This document shows, one piece after another, positions 12,420-24,398 of a stretch of DNA of 64,000 nt. The notes beneath the pieces are model-generated. The model did no database searches and had not been told where the DNA came from. It saw nothing but the letters and a program-made list of their open reading frames with translations. Origin of the DNA: Megamerina dolium (lineage: Eukaryota > Arthropoda > Insecta > Diptera > Megamerinidae). The position numbers were made by a program, and so were the translations under genes. The number at the start of each line of letters is the position of its first letter. Positions within the stretch are counted from its first letter, which is position 1. Location of the stretch: positions 20,678,309 through 20,742,308 of the forward strand of contig OY978525.1 of the NCBI GenBank assembly GCA_963854835.1. The letters run 5' to 3'.

Positions 12420-12620
12420 ATGCCGAACAATTTTTGTCAATTTTTCGACTTTATTATCAAAACGAATTGAAATCATATAGGAACAAGAATGTATAAATAT
12501 TGATTTTAGACATTATTGCATAAATTTTTGCAATTATGTCGACATAAAACTTGGCAAAAATTACAATTTCGATCTTATTGCAAGTATCGGTATTATTGCA
12601 AAATATTTTCACATTAATTC
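12420..12620. repeat. Palindromic GACATTATTGCA repeat family, locus 1
   Basis: Contains GACATTATTGCA at 12509-12520 facing TGCAATTATGTC at 12529-12540 (11 of 12 bases complementary, 8-nt spacer). Further partial units with TTATTGCA follow at 12568-12600 and a shared end CATTAATTCATTCG near 12612. Related units occur at 17290-17470 and 63210-63330. Confidence 0.7.
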
Positions 12621-12736
12621 ATTCGTTATTAATACAATACACCAATCCCCTGAATGAGTTGAGTTTTAGTCCAATTGATTTTTCTTAGCTTCAAATTCCA
12701 GATGTTTGTAAGAGTCTGTTAATTTTTCTTCAAATA

Positions 12737-13277
12737 AAGGGTTTTCAATTCAGTGTGATATGATTTATTTTGAGAAAATTCAAATAACCTTTATTAAATA
12801 TAAAGTATAATCGATACAATTAAGTTTTGAATACAACATCATTCAAACGAACACTAAGGATGCTTTTGTAGAAAGGAATTCGATGAGTCCAATTTTCGAG
12901 AACTTTGTCCATTAAATTGGGTCGTTTGTAATAAATTGCGCGCTGAATATATTGACTGTTAAAGCATGAGGAGAGTCTGTTTCATTCCAATAGACCAGTG
13001 ACCTCAAATAATCCCCAGAAGTAGTCGAATGGTTGTAAATCACAACTTCTTGAAGGCCATTCAATGTCACAATTTCTTGGAATAATCGAATCGCCATACT
13101 TTTCCCCCGCAATAATTCACTCACCGATCTTTATACATTTATTTATTCACAGAACCACTGAGCCATACCGGAGAAGATGATTTTCTTAAAAAAGTGCTCG
13201 AAAATTGGGTTCATCGAATACCTCAACAAATCAACAATCAAAAGAAATCATATGACGCTTTATGAGAAACCCTTTTA
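12737..13277 (-). mobile_element. Inverted-repeat DNA transposon remnant
   Basis: The ends form imperfect inverted repeats: AAAGGGTTTTCAATTCAG at 12737 faces GAGAAACCCTTTT at 13265-13277, with ATCATATxAC just inside each. Further in, a 27-bp segment CTCGAAAATTGGxxTCATCG is present in both arms in opposite orientation (minus at about 12874-12900; plus at about 13197-13223, 3 mismatches). Both copies read as Val-Leu-Glu-Asn-Trp-x-His-Arg-Ile, reminiscent of the C-terminal ENWxxR segment of several Tc1/mariner transposases. The element thus looks like two transposase 3' ends joined head to head with the middle lost, a foldback-like derivative. Family assignment is an inference. Confidence 0.55.
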
Positions 13278-14942
13278 GAAAGCTCCGCCTAATACGATAA
13301 ATGGAGTTGCACAGCTAAGTTTTGGTGCGTCTATTTTATTATGACCGTTAAAATGATGTGCCAAAAAGTAGTCTGAGTTAAAAAAAAAACCCTACCCACA
13401 TAGCACCACTACTAACACTACAACAATAACTAACTAACTACTAATGAGCTTAAGTAAAAAGTTTTTTTTAGTTGTCGCCTATAGCCTAGACGTTGTTATG
13501 AGTATATGTACCTACATATTTTCATACATATATTCATGACTTCGTCTACTCTTTTAGCAATATGTATAGAATGAAATCATATAAAATAACATCAATGTTT
13601 GGTGAGAAATTATATAAATACTTAAGTATATACATTAGGGCGAGTCGAGCTGTTTGGAGCCTAAAACAAATCATGATATTAAGTAAAAATATCGCTGATA
13701 CGATTAAACTGAGTTTACGAATATAAAATAGGCATAATTTTCATGCTTGTAATATCTGAAATCTAATTTAAGTAGCTTGGTATTATTACACTTTTGTTCA
13801 AAACAATGTAAGACTTGATATGAGCTACCAAATTCGTTTGGGATTTTTTCAGTTTAACAACTATCTGTTTACAAAGTCTTATTTTATATCTCGCTTTGGT
13901 GAATCCGAATTGAAATCGGGAAGATTCGGTATTTTGGACATTAATTTTTCGAGAGAGAATTCTAATGAAATTGGACAAACAACTTTTTTAGACCATTAAA
14001 ACTCCATACCGCAAAGTTAACTTTCGACAAAAGGATCCACTCACACATTCGACATAGAACGTACTGGTAGTATGGGAAAAACCCCTTCTTATTTGGTTAG
14101 CATACTGGTAATAATCATTTTTAAATATTGTCCGAAAGAGTGGCACTGAACTAGTCTATGTACTGCTGAATCAATTAAGGAGTTCTTCAAAAACCGATCG
14201 AATAGGAGCTAATTTTCCCAGGCACTCAGATAAGTGATGACTATTGCATCAAACCTTTTGTAACTGTGATTGATAGAGAAACTCCCTCAACGATATCGCT
14301 TCCAATGGAAAAAAAACTCTTAAAACTACTTAAGCGTCTGGTTTACTAACACACAGCGTCAAGTGTCTCACAAATTGTGATTTTCATAATTTCATTCTAA
14401 GTTTTCCACAGAAACTTTCATACCAGTAGCTTGGAAACAAAATAAGTGTACCCTTTGACGATGCACCCTAATAAGCATCTTACCTATCTAGCTAACTAAA
14501 CTCATTAACAGTTTGAAAAATATGTAAACCATAAAAAGGAATACTAAAAAGAAGAGAAGACTGAGTGCCGAAGATGATGCTGTAAAAGGAAAACGGCCAT
14601 TTTAATAAGAAATGACAGCTCTAAAAGTGAAAGCTTTACGAAAAGCAGGAACCAACAACGAAGAATAACAAAATAAGCATCTGAACTGAATTTTGTTCAG
14701 AAAAACAAGCAGCAACAATAAAGCCTTTACTTTTCAGTTACGAAGCCAATCCGCGTCAGGCGCGAACATTCTCTCCCTTTATCCATTTTTCTAAAATATA
14801 TTAAAGATGTTCGTGGGTGATTGTTTGGTGGAAGTTTTGTAGTTTACTTAATTTTGTTTTTTCATCAACTTTTTCATCTTCTTCTTCTTCTTAAGATGTG
14901 ATGTGTACGCTAACTTATTATACCCTTTCTGCCTTTACGTAG
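13278..14942. other. Probable intron or intergenic; no gene seen
   Basis: No recognised repeat. A minus-strand open frame at 13763-13978 has no motifs. If the exon at 14943 is real, the 3' end of this stretch is intron, with a CTAAC branch-point-like site at 14910-14914 and pyrimidine-rich sequence to 14942. Confidence 0.5.
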
Positions 14943-15087
14943 TACATATTAGTAAAGGACATTTTTATACGACTCCATCCATCCATCGATGGATGGAGCA
15001 TATGATAGCCAAACAGCTAAAGTACGTAGAAGCCACAAGTACAAACGACAATTGGATGTTCGATATTGCGGAGATGGGCAAGATGAG
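14943..15087 (+). CDS. Probable internal coding exon, gene unknown
   Basis: The 145-bp segment is bounded by TTTACGTAG on the left, with a pyrimidine-rich stretch at 14921-14938 and GCTAAC at 14909-14914 about 29 nt upstream of the AG, and by ATGAG|GTAAGTA on the right, a near-consensus donor. Of the three forward frames only one is open throughout. It encodes about 48 residues beginning His-Ile-Ser-Lys-Gly-His and ending WMFDIAEMGKMR, with a mixed, protein-like composition and more G+C than its surroundings. The intron phases would be 1 (acceptor) and 2 (donor). An in-frame ATG within the exon (WMEHMIAKQL) could alternatively be a start. I do not recognise the protein family and see no transposase or RT motif. 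Neighbouring exons were not found in the window, which fits a gene with long introns. Confidence 0.55.
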
Positions 15088-16499
15088 GTAAGTACAAGTG
15101 AGCTATAAAAATAATGTGAGAGAAAGAGTGTGTGAGATAGAGTGTGAGAGAGAGAGAGAGAGAAAGAGAGCGAATAAAATAAGAGATTTTTTCATTTTTC
15201 TTAGTACGAGTATACTATAGTAAGCAATATTTTCCAACGGATGAGCAAAAGGATGAGCACAGCGTAGGAGTAAAGAAGAAAAGCGGTGAATTGGGGCGGG
15301 AGGGGTGAGGAAAAGAAAGTGCGCGTTTTTCTTGAGTTTCTACTCGATTCCAGCACACACCAACACATACACATACATATTATGTAGTTGTCTCTTTTGC
15401 ACACACAAACCCTACGCATTACATAACGCGATATATGTAATAGGACTATAAGCTCGAGGTATGTACAAATGGACATATGTAGGTACATATGTGTTTGTAT
15501 ATGGGAGAAAGTGTATGGGATGGCATGGGTGGTAAAGAATATACGTATGTAAATACATATAGAGAAAATTGAAAAGAAGAAAATCGCTATTTTCCATGAG
15601 TTTTTCCTCGAAATGTTGTACTTTATTTTGAGTTTTTCCTTTCTTACACGAATAGCAAGCCATCAATGTAGGTATATACGTATGTGTGCGTTTGTATATG
15701 TATGAATGTTTAGTTGTTGTTGTTGTTTTCCATATGAATATATGTCTCGTGTATGCATATGCATGAATATGAGGATGAATATATGACTATTCTGCTTGCT
15801 TCTGCATGGAAATACGGAAAATTTGATGGTTTGAGAATCAGCTGCTGCGCTGTTACTCGTGATAACAGAACCTTGTATGATATATTTTACTATATTTTAT
15901 CGTTTATATACATACATATATTATTTTTACATAACATACATTTATAACGTACAAGTACACATAACAAATATACGAGTACATAAAATTATTTACAAAATCG
16001 TATGTACTTTTTATACTAAAATAAGAGTTATATGTACGAGTATTTTATTATTTGTAGAAAAATTCAAAAGCTATGATGGGTTGTATAATCCCATACGGAT
16101 ATGAGAAGCTGGGCACTAAGAAAAAATTTATGTACGAACAAAAATGAAGCACAACAAAATACAGACATCTTAGATGTGAATTTTGTTGCTTCATATGGGC
16201 GTTATATACGCGTCAAATAGCAAAACTTGTTAGGGAAAACACAACGATGATAAAATACAAAAATTGATGATTTTACTAATGTACGGATAAAAATATATTT
16301 CTATATGACAGTAAGTATAAGAAGTTGGTGAGTATGAAGCACCTATACAGTTGGTTGATATTCTATAAGTAGGAGATATATAAAACGAAATTTTTATTAA
16401 TATCACTACTCGTAAAGGAAGTATCCATTCATGCGGTAATTTTATGAAATTAATTTGGGACTCCTATATTCCTAAAATCCCCTATTTTTTATGAGATTC
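15088..16499. other. Probable intron; microsatellites only
   Basis: Begins with the GTAAGT donor and runs into a (GA)n-rich tract at about 15116-15172, then CATACATA/GTATGTA-rich sequence and a (GTT)n tract at 15714-15727. No coding signal or transposon motif was recognised. Confidence 0.5.
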
Positions 16500-17050
16500 C
16501 GTAAAAAATGTGTAACCCAAAAATTATAGGGCTGAGCTAACGTAAATGATGCCAGTCGTAAAAGTAGTAATTTACTCACAGTTTACCAGGCGTCACCAAT
16601 AAATTCCAATAAATTTTCTCCTCAACATTTTTTTCTGCACATACTTACACTTACCTTAACTTCTTAGAAGGGCACTCCTGCAAAATTTACATAAAATTCG
16701 ATCCCATGACCCCCAGAGCACCCTTAGGTTAGGTTAGGTTATGTGGCTGCCCTCTCTCTGAGAGATCACACTTAGGCCAGAAGTGTGTCCTCTCAGAGAG
16801 TACCAATAGATCGGTAAAATATAAAACTGACCTGACTTTCATTTTGGTTGCTCCAGATTCTTTCGTAATATGCATACTCCTCATCTTCGCCCCATAGAGA
16901 GGATGCCATACAGAATGAACTAAAAAGAACTTCAAGATGGACATACAACCCCTTAACTGCCCAAGAGTTGCCCTTAGAAGGGTGAAATGTATGACCGACC
17001 AACTTTTTCTTCCCAAAATTTTCTTGGAAAATGCTTTTCCCCCACTATCT
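16500..17050. repeat. Dispersed repeat family C with LINE-end hairpin
   Basis: Shares TTTTCTCCTCAACAT and CACATACTTA (about 16616-16650) with 60885-60915, and the motif GGTGAAATGTATGACCGACC (16980-17000) with degenerate or inverted relatives near 19797, 56247, 56515 and 61003. Embedded in it at 16727-16815 is a TTAGGTTAGGTTAGG tract followed by a strong hairpin, described separately. The open frames across this stretch are by-products of the repeat. Confidence 0.55.
16743..16811 (-). repeat. Hairpin-bearing LINE 3'-end fragment (copy 1)
   Basis: GTGGCTG, then a 20-bp stem with two mismatches (16754-16773 against 16781-16800) around the loop AGGCCAG, then ATAGATCGGT. Read on the minus strand the hairpin is followed by CAGCCACATAACC and a (CCTAA)n-like tail at 16726-16742. 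A structured 3' UTR plus short-repeat tail is typical of a LINE 3' end. A second copy with the same flanks and loop but a different stem sequence is at 34455-34510. Identity of the parent LINE is inferred only. Confidence 0.55.
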
Positions 17051-17259
17051 TCATTAATTAGGGGTACTCTCCTATAAAATTGATGTGTTTATCAGTATGG
17101 CTGATAAGGAGAGATGTCTGTTTTAAAAAAACTATGACGAGCGACGATGAGTGGGAGTTGGGGATATATTTTATCAAACAACGGCGATCTTGGGACCAGT
17201 TTGAAACCATTTTATAAAAATATCAATTTTTTTAGGGAAACCGTTTTTTCAATGTAAAC

Positions 17260-17480
17260 ATTTTTTAGCGCTTGATTTCCAGAAAAAAATTGTAGAATAA
17301 TGTCGACAAAAAGTGTATGAATTTACATTTTCGATATTATTGCAAAAATTTGTACAATAATGTAGAAATGCAATTATCTCAAAGTACAATTTCGATATTA
17401 TTGCAAAACATTTTGAAGTGATGTCGAAAAATATTTGTTTCATTCAAATAAATTTTAGACATTATTGCACTCCACCATTT
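17260..17480. repeat. Palindromic GACATTATTGCA repeat family, locus 2
   Basis: Three to four degenerate units: TTCGATATTATTGCAAAAAT facing CAATAATGTAG (17331-17366), TTTCGATATTATTGCAAAAC then GATGTCGAAA (17389-17430), and TAGACATTATTGCA (17456-17469). Same family as 12420-12620 and 63195-63330. Confidence 0.7.
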
Positions 17481-19779
17481 TGGTGGTATATTCAGTATAA
17501 TGTATAAAAATCAAAGGATTTGAATTAAAAGAAAACTTTAATTTTATCAATATATTTCTACATTTCATTGACTACCATTCTATGAATATTATTATTTTGA
17601 ACGCCTTTGGTCTCCTATAAGATCTACATCATGGCTCCTCAACACAGAACCATACTTTTCTATTGCTAAGGCTAAATAATTTGTTATGGAAAACTTAACG
17701 AAATTCTGAGCATATTTTCAATCCGAGTCTAACTGCGTCTTGGAACGTCATTACTCGCTGCCTATTCCCATATATCCTATAATTTATATTGCCGATTTGA
17801 TTGTCATCAAACTTTCAATATATTCAGAGTATAACATAGGGTCTGTAGGCGTTATAGATGATGATGATGAATATTGTTTATCGACTACTCATCTCATACA
17901 TGCCTTAATGGAGTAAAGTTTTGTCGCTCTGCAAACAGTTGAGTAATATGCTGTTATCGCATAACGGTAATGTGTCGATATTTAGTTACATGGGTAGGAA
18001 CCTGGTGAAAAAAGATCCTATAGACAGAACATCAAAATTCCCCTATGTAACTGAAACAACATTATTATCATCATTCTTATAAATTCATAAGATTCTTATC
18101 AATATAATCCCAAACATCATTATCATAATCATCGTCAACAACAACAGAATCATCATTGAATTGAGTCACATTTGTCGTTCAATCGCTCATTCATTCGTTC
18201 ATCCGTTCCGTTGGTCGCTTTCATCTCATTCTAGTTTCCTTGCTTTTAGTACGTTATTATTATGTATTTTTCTTTTGCGCTCATACGCCATGTGTGTCAT
18301 CATATATGAGATGTTTGGAAAAGTGGGCGTGTTTCTATTTTCGCATATATATATATTTTCCACAACATCATCGTACTGTCGTTGTTTTTATTGTTGTTTT
18401 TCATTTGTATATTTTATATTTATATGTATCTACATATAATATATCGTCCATACCTATGTACATAAATGTAAGTATTCAACGAATGAATAAAATATAAAAT
18501 ATATTCGCGTCTTTTTATATACACAGTCACACACATATATGTATACACAATATATACTCGTATTCATACGTACAAAAATATGTATACTTGTGCTGCCGAT
18601 ATGAAATCCTTTTTTCTCATTGGATATTACGTACATTCGCTCGTATAGGGATTTTAGTAGAATATTCTACATATACCTTATATTTGGATGTTCATAAGTA
18701 TATACCTATACATATATACTATATATGTATCCATACAAACGCACATACCTAATATGTTTATGTAGTTCTTCAACTTACGTATGTGTACCTACACACATAC
18801 ACTTATGGGTGGTAGTTGCTTGAATGGATTATTTTATTTTCTTTCATTTTCTCATTTTTCGGCTCCTATAAATTTTACTCCTTTTGGATGGCACTTAATT
18901 ATTCACCGCACCAACATGTGTTGGTTGGTGGGTGTTGGATAGGTGTTGGTGTCGAATTTTAAACTTTATTTTCTTATGACATGGGATTATATTTAATTAT
19001 AATTTCGTGTGTAAGTATATATAGTACCTGCTGATAGCAGATACAACCGACTATATGTAAGCCAAGAAATTTTGTATAACAAATAACTGTAAAGAAAAGA
19101 AGAAAGATCTGTGGATTATATATTAAAATGGCGTATGCAAACATATGGCGTATAATTTATGCATATACACGTAAGTATATCGAAAAATTTCGGTAGACAA
19201 TATTTTTCTAGAACATTCACACCTTCTATGGAGTTTTATTGTGGGTTAAACAGACAAATTTAACTTGAAATATGGCAGAGAATCATGTAGAAGTATTTCC
19301 AAAAATATTAATTTTATTCTGTGTTATTTTGGTTACAACATTCTGTTGTAATCAAGGCTAAGGCCAATTTAGTTTAAAGTTGATAGACTCCGTAGTGTCA
19401 CAATGTACCCTGCTACAAGCGTAGATAAGAAGCTCCACGAAGAGAGAGCCTAAATGGTAGCTTGATTATCCAAGAATGGGCGAGTAACAGTTGTGCGAAG
19501 CTCTGCTTGATGTCAATCACACATATATGTAGAACTGTTTACCTTAAAATGTCTAAATTTTAAACTTAAAATCAATCTAAAAATGTTATTATTTAGTAAT
19601 AGTTGAATGAGCCATATATAATCCGCCTAATTGAATTCAATTTCTTTTTATCTATTTCTTTTTATTGCTTTATCTGAGGAGAATGCATTGTTGGTACACT
19701 CAATTATCAACTTCTTAACCGTATATTTGAGCCCAATTATTGCAATTTTTTACAAAATTTGCTCCAACTGTTACCCAAG
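17481..19779. other. No gene seen
   Basis: Unique-looking AT-rich sequence with ATC-type simple sequence (about 18060-18140), CATACATA-type motifs (18400-18800) and a GTTGGTG cluster near 18905-18950. No coding or transposon signature. Confidence 0.5.
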
Positions 19780-20160
19780 CTTGCATAAGGTGTAAAATAT
19801 ATGATCGACCACAATTCATTTCTTTAAACCACTATTTCTCTGGAATTTTGTAGAGCAACTACACCTAAATTATAGGGGGAGTAGAAATGTTCAGTAGAAA
19901 TATTGGGGATGAAAAATTCACGAACGCCAGCCTTACATATGGTTCCTCTAGAGGTTTATGTTTGCTCATTTTGTATGGCAGGCCCCATAAGGAATGGAAA
20001 TATGTAGGTGATAGGCAAGTTTAGGAGAAATGTTGTAGGGCAAAAACTAATAAAGATCGACCTTACATTTGATTACTATAGAATTGATTCTTGGGTAGTT
20101 ATTGGCTTATTCATCGATTTCTAGATTACCTTCCCTTCATTTTGTTTAACAAACCTCTTG
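19780..20160. repeat. Dispersed repeat family C, diverged copies
   Basis: Motifs AATATATGATCGACC (19797), GAACGCCAGCCTTACATATG (19932) and AAGATCGACCTTACATTTG (20050) recur about every 120-130 bp and resemble the GTATGACCGACC motif at 16990. Strongly diverged, so boundaries are approximate. Confidence 0.4.
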
Positions 20161-20422
20161 AGGAATGAAGTTTTAGTTTAATTATGTTCTGGAAAGGTAT
20201 CGAAGACGTAAAAATATTGTAAAGAGGTTATTCGACGGCAACTGTGGGTTAATTTGTTGACCTTCAGAAAGTGATGAAAGTAAATTTTAGAAAAACATAA
20301 ATTTTGTGGAAGAGACTTTCTAAAGAGTGAAGACAAAGAGTAAGTCTGTTCGGGAGAAATTTTGATGAGAAAAAATTAATGAGGTTTTGGTGTACACATT
20401 ATCCATCTAGGGGCGAAATATA

Positions 20423-21734
20423 TAAAGGGTTAGGCGATTGAAGTGTTACCTATTCAAGCGACCATATCTTATTTCTGTGAAATTATTTTTTATTGATTTA
20501 AATTACAAAAATTGTAAAAATAATCAAAATTTTAAAATCCATTCACTCTAGCTCGATGTGGCCACCTTTTCCCTTGACTATGTCCATCAAACGGTTTAAA
20601 AATGAGTTGCATGCTTCACAAAAGTGATCTTCCGGTATTTGGGCCCATTCCCGAGCAATGGCTTTCTTCAGCGCATCCATACTGGCATATTTTGTAGTCC
20701 TCACCTTCTCTATTCAAAATGGCCCAAATGGAATAGTGCATCGGATTTGCATCTGGCGAATTCGGAAGTCATTGTGTGGACAAAATGAAATGTGGAACAT
20801 GATTTTTTAACCATTCTTGGTTCACACGAGCTTTATGAGACGGTGCCGGGTCTTGTTGGAACGTCCATGGTCTACGACCGAAATGTTTGCGTTCCCACGG
20901 CTCTAAATCAACTTCCAAAACATTTTCCCGATAATAAGTCACATTGACTTTGACACCAGGCTCGATGAAAACGATTGCAGAGCGTCCATCGGCGGTCACA
21001 GCTTCCCATGCCATTACTTGAGATGGTAAATTACTTCAGGTGGCCATTCGTAGTCTCAAATTTTCGGAATTGCGTTCAGTTAAACAAACACAATCATTTT
21101 GAGTGTTTATGATCTGCTCAATAGGGAAATTTTTCTTATCAGAGAACACAACTTGTTTGCAAATTCGCCACGTTCGTACAAACGTAATAACTCCTTTGCT
21201 CTTTCGAGTCTAACTTTTTGTTGCTTTGGTGTAAGATCGTGTGCCTTTTGGAACTTGTAAGGCTTTACCTTGAGCTCATTTTGGAATATGCATCGGATGC
21301 TTCGCTAGGATATTTTCAGTTCTTTGGTCATATGATTACCACTACGACGTGGATTTCGTTCAAGTCGAGCCATCACTTTCCGAACCATTTTAGGTGATGT
21401 TGCGTCCACCTCTATAGCTTTTGGCAAAGCTGCCTGTGCCATTGTAACGATATATGGTACGATACACAAACATTTTATTCACTTTGAGGTAGACGAGCTC
21501 ACGAACAATAGCTGGTTGTGATTTTTCAGCCAAATATAACGCAATCACACTATTGCGTTTGAATTCCATTTCGAATAAGTTTTGTTCTATAAAACTTAGA
21601 CGCAAATGCTTGTAGCAGTTAGTAAACAATATAAACAGCTGTTACTGGTATGAATTTCACGTAGTTGGCAATATTGGTTTGACAGATATACCTGTGTATA
21701 GTTGGTAACACTTCAATCGCCTAACCCTGTTTAT
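20423..21734 (-). mobile_element. Tc1/mariner DD37D (maT-like) element, complete ends
   Basis: A 25-bp perfect terminal inverted repeat lies at 20426-20450 and 21704-21728 (inner sequence ...TTAGGCGATTGAAGTGTTACC on the left, its complement on the right), bordered by TATAAA and TTTATA with TA dinucleotides as expected for TA-target integration. Length of about 1.3 kb is normal for the superfamily. The internal minus-strand transposase is degenerate (separate entry). Intact, matching ends with a ruined gene indicate an old or passively mobilised copy that could have remained a substrate for a transposase supplied in trans. Confidence 0.9.
20530..21629 (-). pseudogene. DD37D transposase pseudogene
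   Basis: N-terminal part (21629-21390) reads as a helix-turn-helix DNA-binding region with SVIALYLAEKSQPAIVREL and KMFVYRTIYRY. A long middle segment is broken by stops and frameshifts but keeps VVFSDKKNF (first catalytic Asp, about 21150). The C-terminal part keeps FQQDPAPSH (second Asp, about 20865) and then NSPDANPMHYSIW (about 20730), where the family has Asp before Tyr-Ser-Ile-Trp. The third catalytic residue is therefore His, a single-base G-to-C change. The spacing of 37 residues between the second Asp and that position is what defines DD37D/maT. A stop also lies between these motifs. It cannot encode an active enzyme. Confidence 0.85.
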
Positions 21735-23639
21735 ATATATTCATCACTCTATATGAGCTAAATATCATATGAAAATCAATAGTATAAATGGCATAATGAT
21801 AATCAAATGTTTATCATGTAAATTATGAGAAAAAACAGAATACATATCTTAATTACATATACAAGTATTTCCCAATATGTACAATATATATACATAAATA
21901 TACTCATATAAGTATGCAAAGAAAGCACACAAACAAAATCAAAATACATTAAAAAAATATCTAAATAAAAATTCAGAGTAATTAAAAACAATGACTGACC
22001 ATCATCATTATCATCATTAACATTGGCATGGCCCATACATACAATATAATTGCCCATGCTTATTGCTACATAGTTTATGATGTGCTTTGAAAAAAAAAAC
22101 CGAAATTTTTACTTAAAGCAAGATTAAAACTCACCCTCTTAAATATAACTAAAGATTTGCATAGATATTTAAAATTTGGAAAGAATGCAATGGAAATTTA
22201 AAGACACAAAATTTATGATGTGTACCATGAGCACTCTACATATACTTACAAGTATGTCTCTATGAATATAAAAAATATATAAACGTTTGTAGTGGCTACT
22301 ACAAACGGTTGTAACCAAATATTACGGCTACTGTTTAATTGTTGTTGTTGCTGTTGTATGTGTCTCTTTTTCTTTCTTTCGGTCAATGAAAGTGATAATA
22401 TCTCCAAAGGTGATTCCCAGCGCATATTATGACAATGATAAACATCATCCTACCACCGATGCTCTATACATACAAGTCTCTTCAAGTGCTTGTATATATA
22501 CAGATATATATATATACTATACGTATATATATATATAGTACCTAGGTATGTACGAGTACTTTACATGAGCGAACCCACATAAAGTTCAAAGAAAAATAAT
22601 GAAAGAAAAATGGAGTGAAATTTTCTTTCTTTTCTTTAAGTTTAAATACACTCTGTAAAGAAAAATTAAAGTATCACAACAACAACAACAACAACAAGAA
22701 GAGAAAAAAATGAAATTTGACGATTCTTTAAATTTCCATTAAATTTTAGCGAAACAGTAAAAAAATGTAGAAAAATTTCAGCATATTCACATTCTGCTTC
22801 TTTACGTAGCAACTATTGCTTCTTCTTAATCGAATTGGCCTTCTACGAAGTCGTTGGGTTATATTCATAATTTACTGTTGTTATTGTTGTTGTTGTTGTT
22901 GTTATTTTCGGACAATAAAGGTCAAGTTAAAAAGAAAATTTCTACTGACTGGATGAAGAAAGAATAAGGAAGTAAAAAAAATATAAAAAAAATATGTAAT
23001 ATAAGAAGGCTACTTGCTATTTACTTTATATATATATCGTAGTACATACTATACAAAATGAAAAGGGACATTATAATAATAATAATAATAGTGGTAATAA
23101 TAATAAAACATATACGAATGAAAATATTATAATAACGACAGTAAAAAATGCAATAAGACGACGACCGTGCCGTGGTCACATTTAAATCGATTTTTATCTG
23201 AAATAAACATAAAAGTATGAGTGGAGAAAAGGAGTAAATCGTAGTTGGCGCATACATAACACACTACTACAATAACAGCTTTAATAATATCAACAACAAT
23301 AGCGACAATTACACTGTTATATATATAATTTTCGATATACATTTGTATGAAGGGAAACAAATCATTTATACTTAATTTGAGTACAAGAATTTCATCGTTT
23401 CGTTAACTTTGATTATGAATTCTTACAAAATGCAAATTTTTACTCAGCTCGTGATTCGTGGTTTGGTTCAATGGTACTATTTTTATTTTATACATCTTCA
23501 TGAAGTCGATTTATTGATAAATAAACTTAGTTCCCATGGATAATTTCGTCTTTTAAGATCAAAATTAAGAAATTTATATGGAATGTAATAATATATATTA
23601 TTGTACTAATCTGAAATTTTGTAAACTATACTTTTGCCC
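21735..23639. other. No gene seen; CAA/GTT and TAA microsatellites
   Basis: Simple repeats include GTT tracts (22337-22352, 22876-22903), (CAA)n at 22675-22697 and (TAA)n at 23071-23107. Open frames here translate simple sequence. No transposon signature recognised. Confidence 0.55.
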
Positions 23640-23873
23640 TTAACTGCATTTCTGCACAAAATTTCAAGTGTAAATAAACATAGTAACCATACAAAAGTTA
23701 CATTTTTTAAACGAAAATCCTAAATTTTGTATGGAAGATATCAATAATTTTTTAAATAATATTCTAAAATTTAATTTTTTCATCAAAATAATACCCCGTA
23801 CAAAATTTGAAGACATTCCGCTTATAACTAAACATAGTCGCCATACAAAAATTTGATTTTTGAAATACACTTT

Positions 23874-24397
23874 ATACCACCACAAATCATCCGCATGGTA
23901 AGGCACGCGGAGGAACTGCCATATTGATAAAAAGCAGAATAAAACATCATGTTCTCGAAGATTTCAGTAGCGTCTACTTGCAAGCAACATCTATATGTCT
24001 GGAAGAATACATCTCTAAGCTAGTAATATCTGCGATATACTGTCCCCCAAGATACAGTATTACCGAACAGCAATATAAAGAATTTTTCTCAACTCTTGGT
24101 AGCAAATTCTTGGTTGCTGGCGATTTCAACGCCAAACACACTCACTGGGGCTCCCGCTTAATAACTCCAAAAGGCAGAAGACTATGTTCAATCATCACTA
24201 ACCATGGCTACGATGTTATTTCAAATGGTCAACCGACATATTGGCCGACGGACAAGAGGAAAATACCCGATCTCATAGACTTTGGAGTCGCCAAAGGTTT
24301 GCAGATGGAAAATATCTCCACAGAGTGTAATTATGATCTATCATCTGACCACTCACCCACGGTAATATCTATAAAATCACCAAGCCCCCCAAGGTAA
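23874..24397 (+). pseudogene. AP endonuclease domain (partial) of jockey ORF2
   Basis: About 175 codons with motifs in the order expected for the EEP/AP-endonuclease fold: GKARGGTAILIK, then AIYCPPRY, then VAGDFNAKHTHWGS (catalytic Asp and Asn), then NGQPTYWP with PDLIDF, and finally LSSDHSPTV (catalytic Ser-Asp-His). This enzyme nicks the target DNA to prime reverse transcription. The N-terminal part of the domain is missing because of 5' truncation. The frame ends at TAA 24395-24397. A one-base shift near the CCCCCC run (24385-24390) puts the downstream RT in the adjacent frame, and I infer a single indel there broke a continuous ORF2. Confidence 0.9.
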
Positions 24398-24398
24398 T

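Noticed and set aside
16726..16742. TTAGGTTAGGTTAGG resembling the insect telomeric repeat; also TAACCTAACCTAAC at 3762
   Set aside because: Only about three repeats, isolated, and adjacent to a LINE-end-like hairpin. Higher flies do not use TTAGG telomeres. Better explained as a retroelement 3' tail.
16729..17016. 95-residue minus-strand open frame
   Set aside because: Lies across a dispersed repeat and a hairpin, has no motif, and the related repeat loci do not keep the frame.
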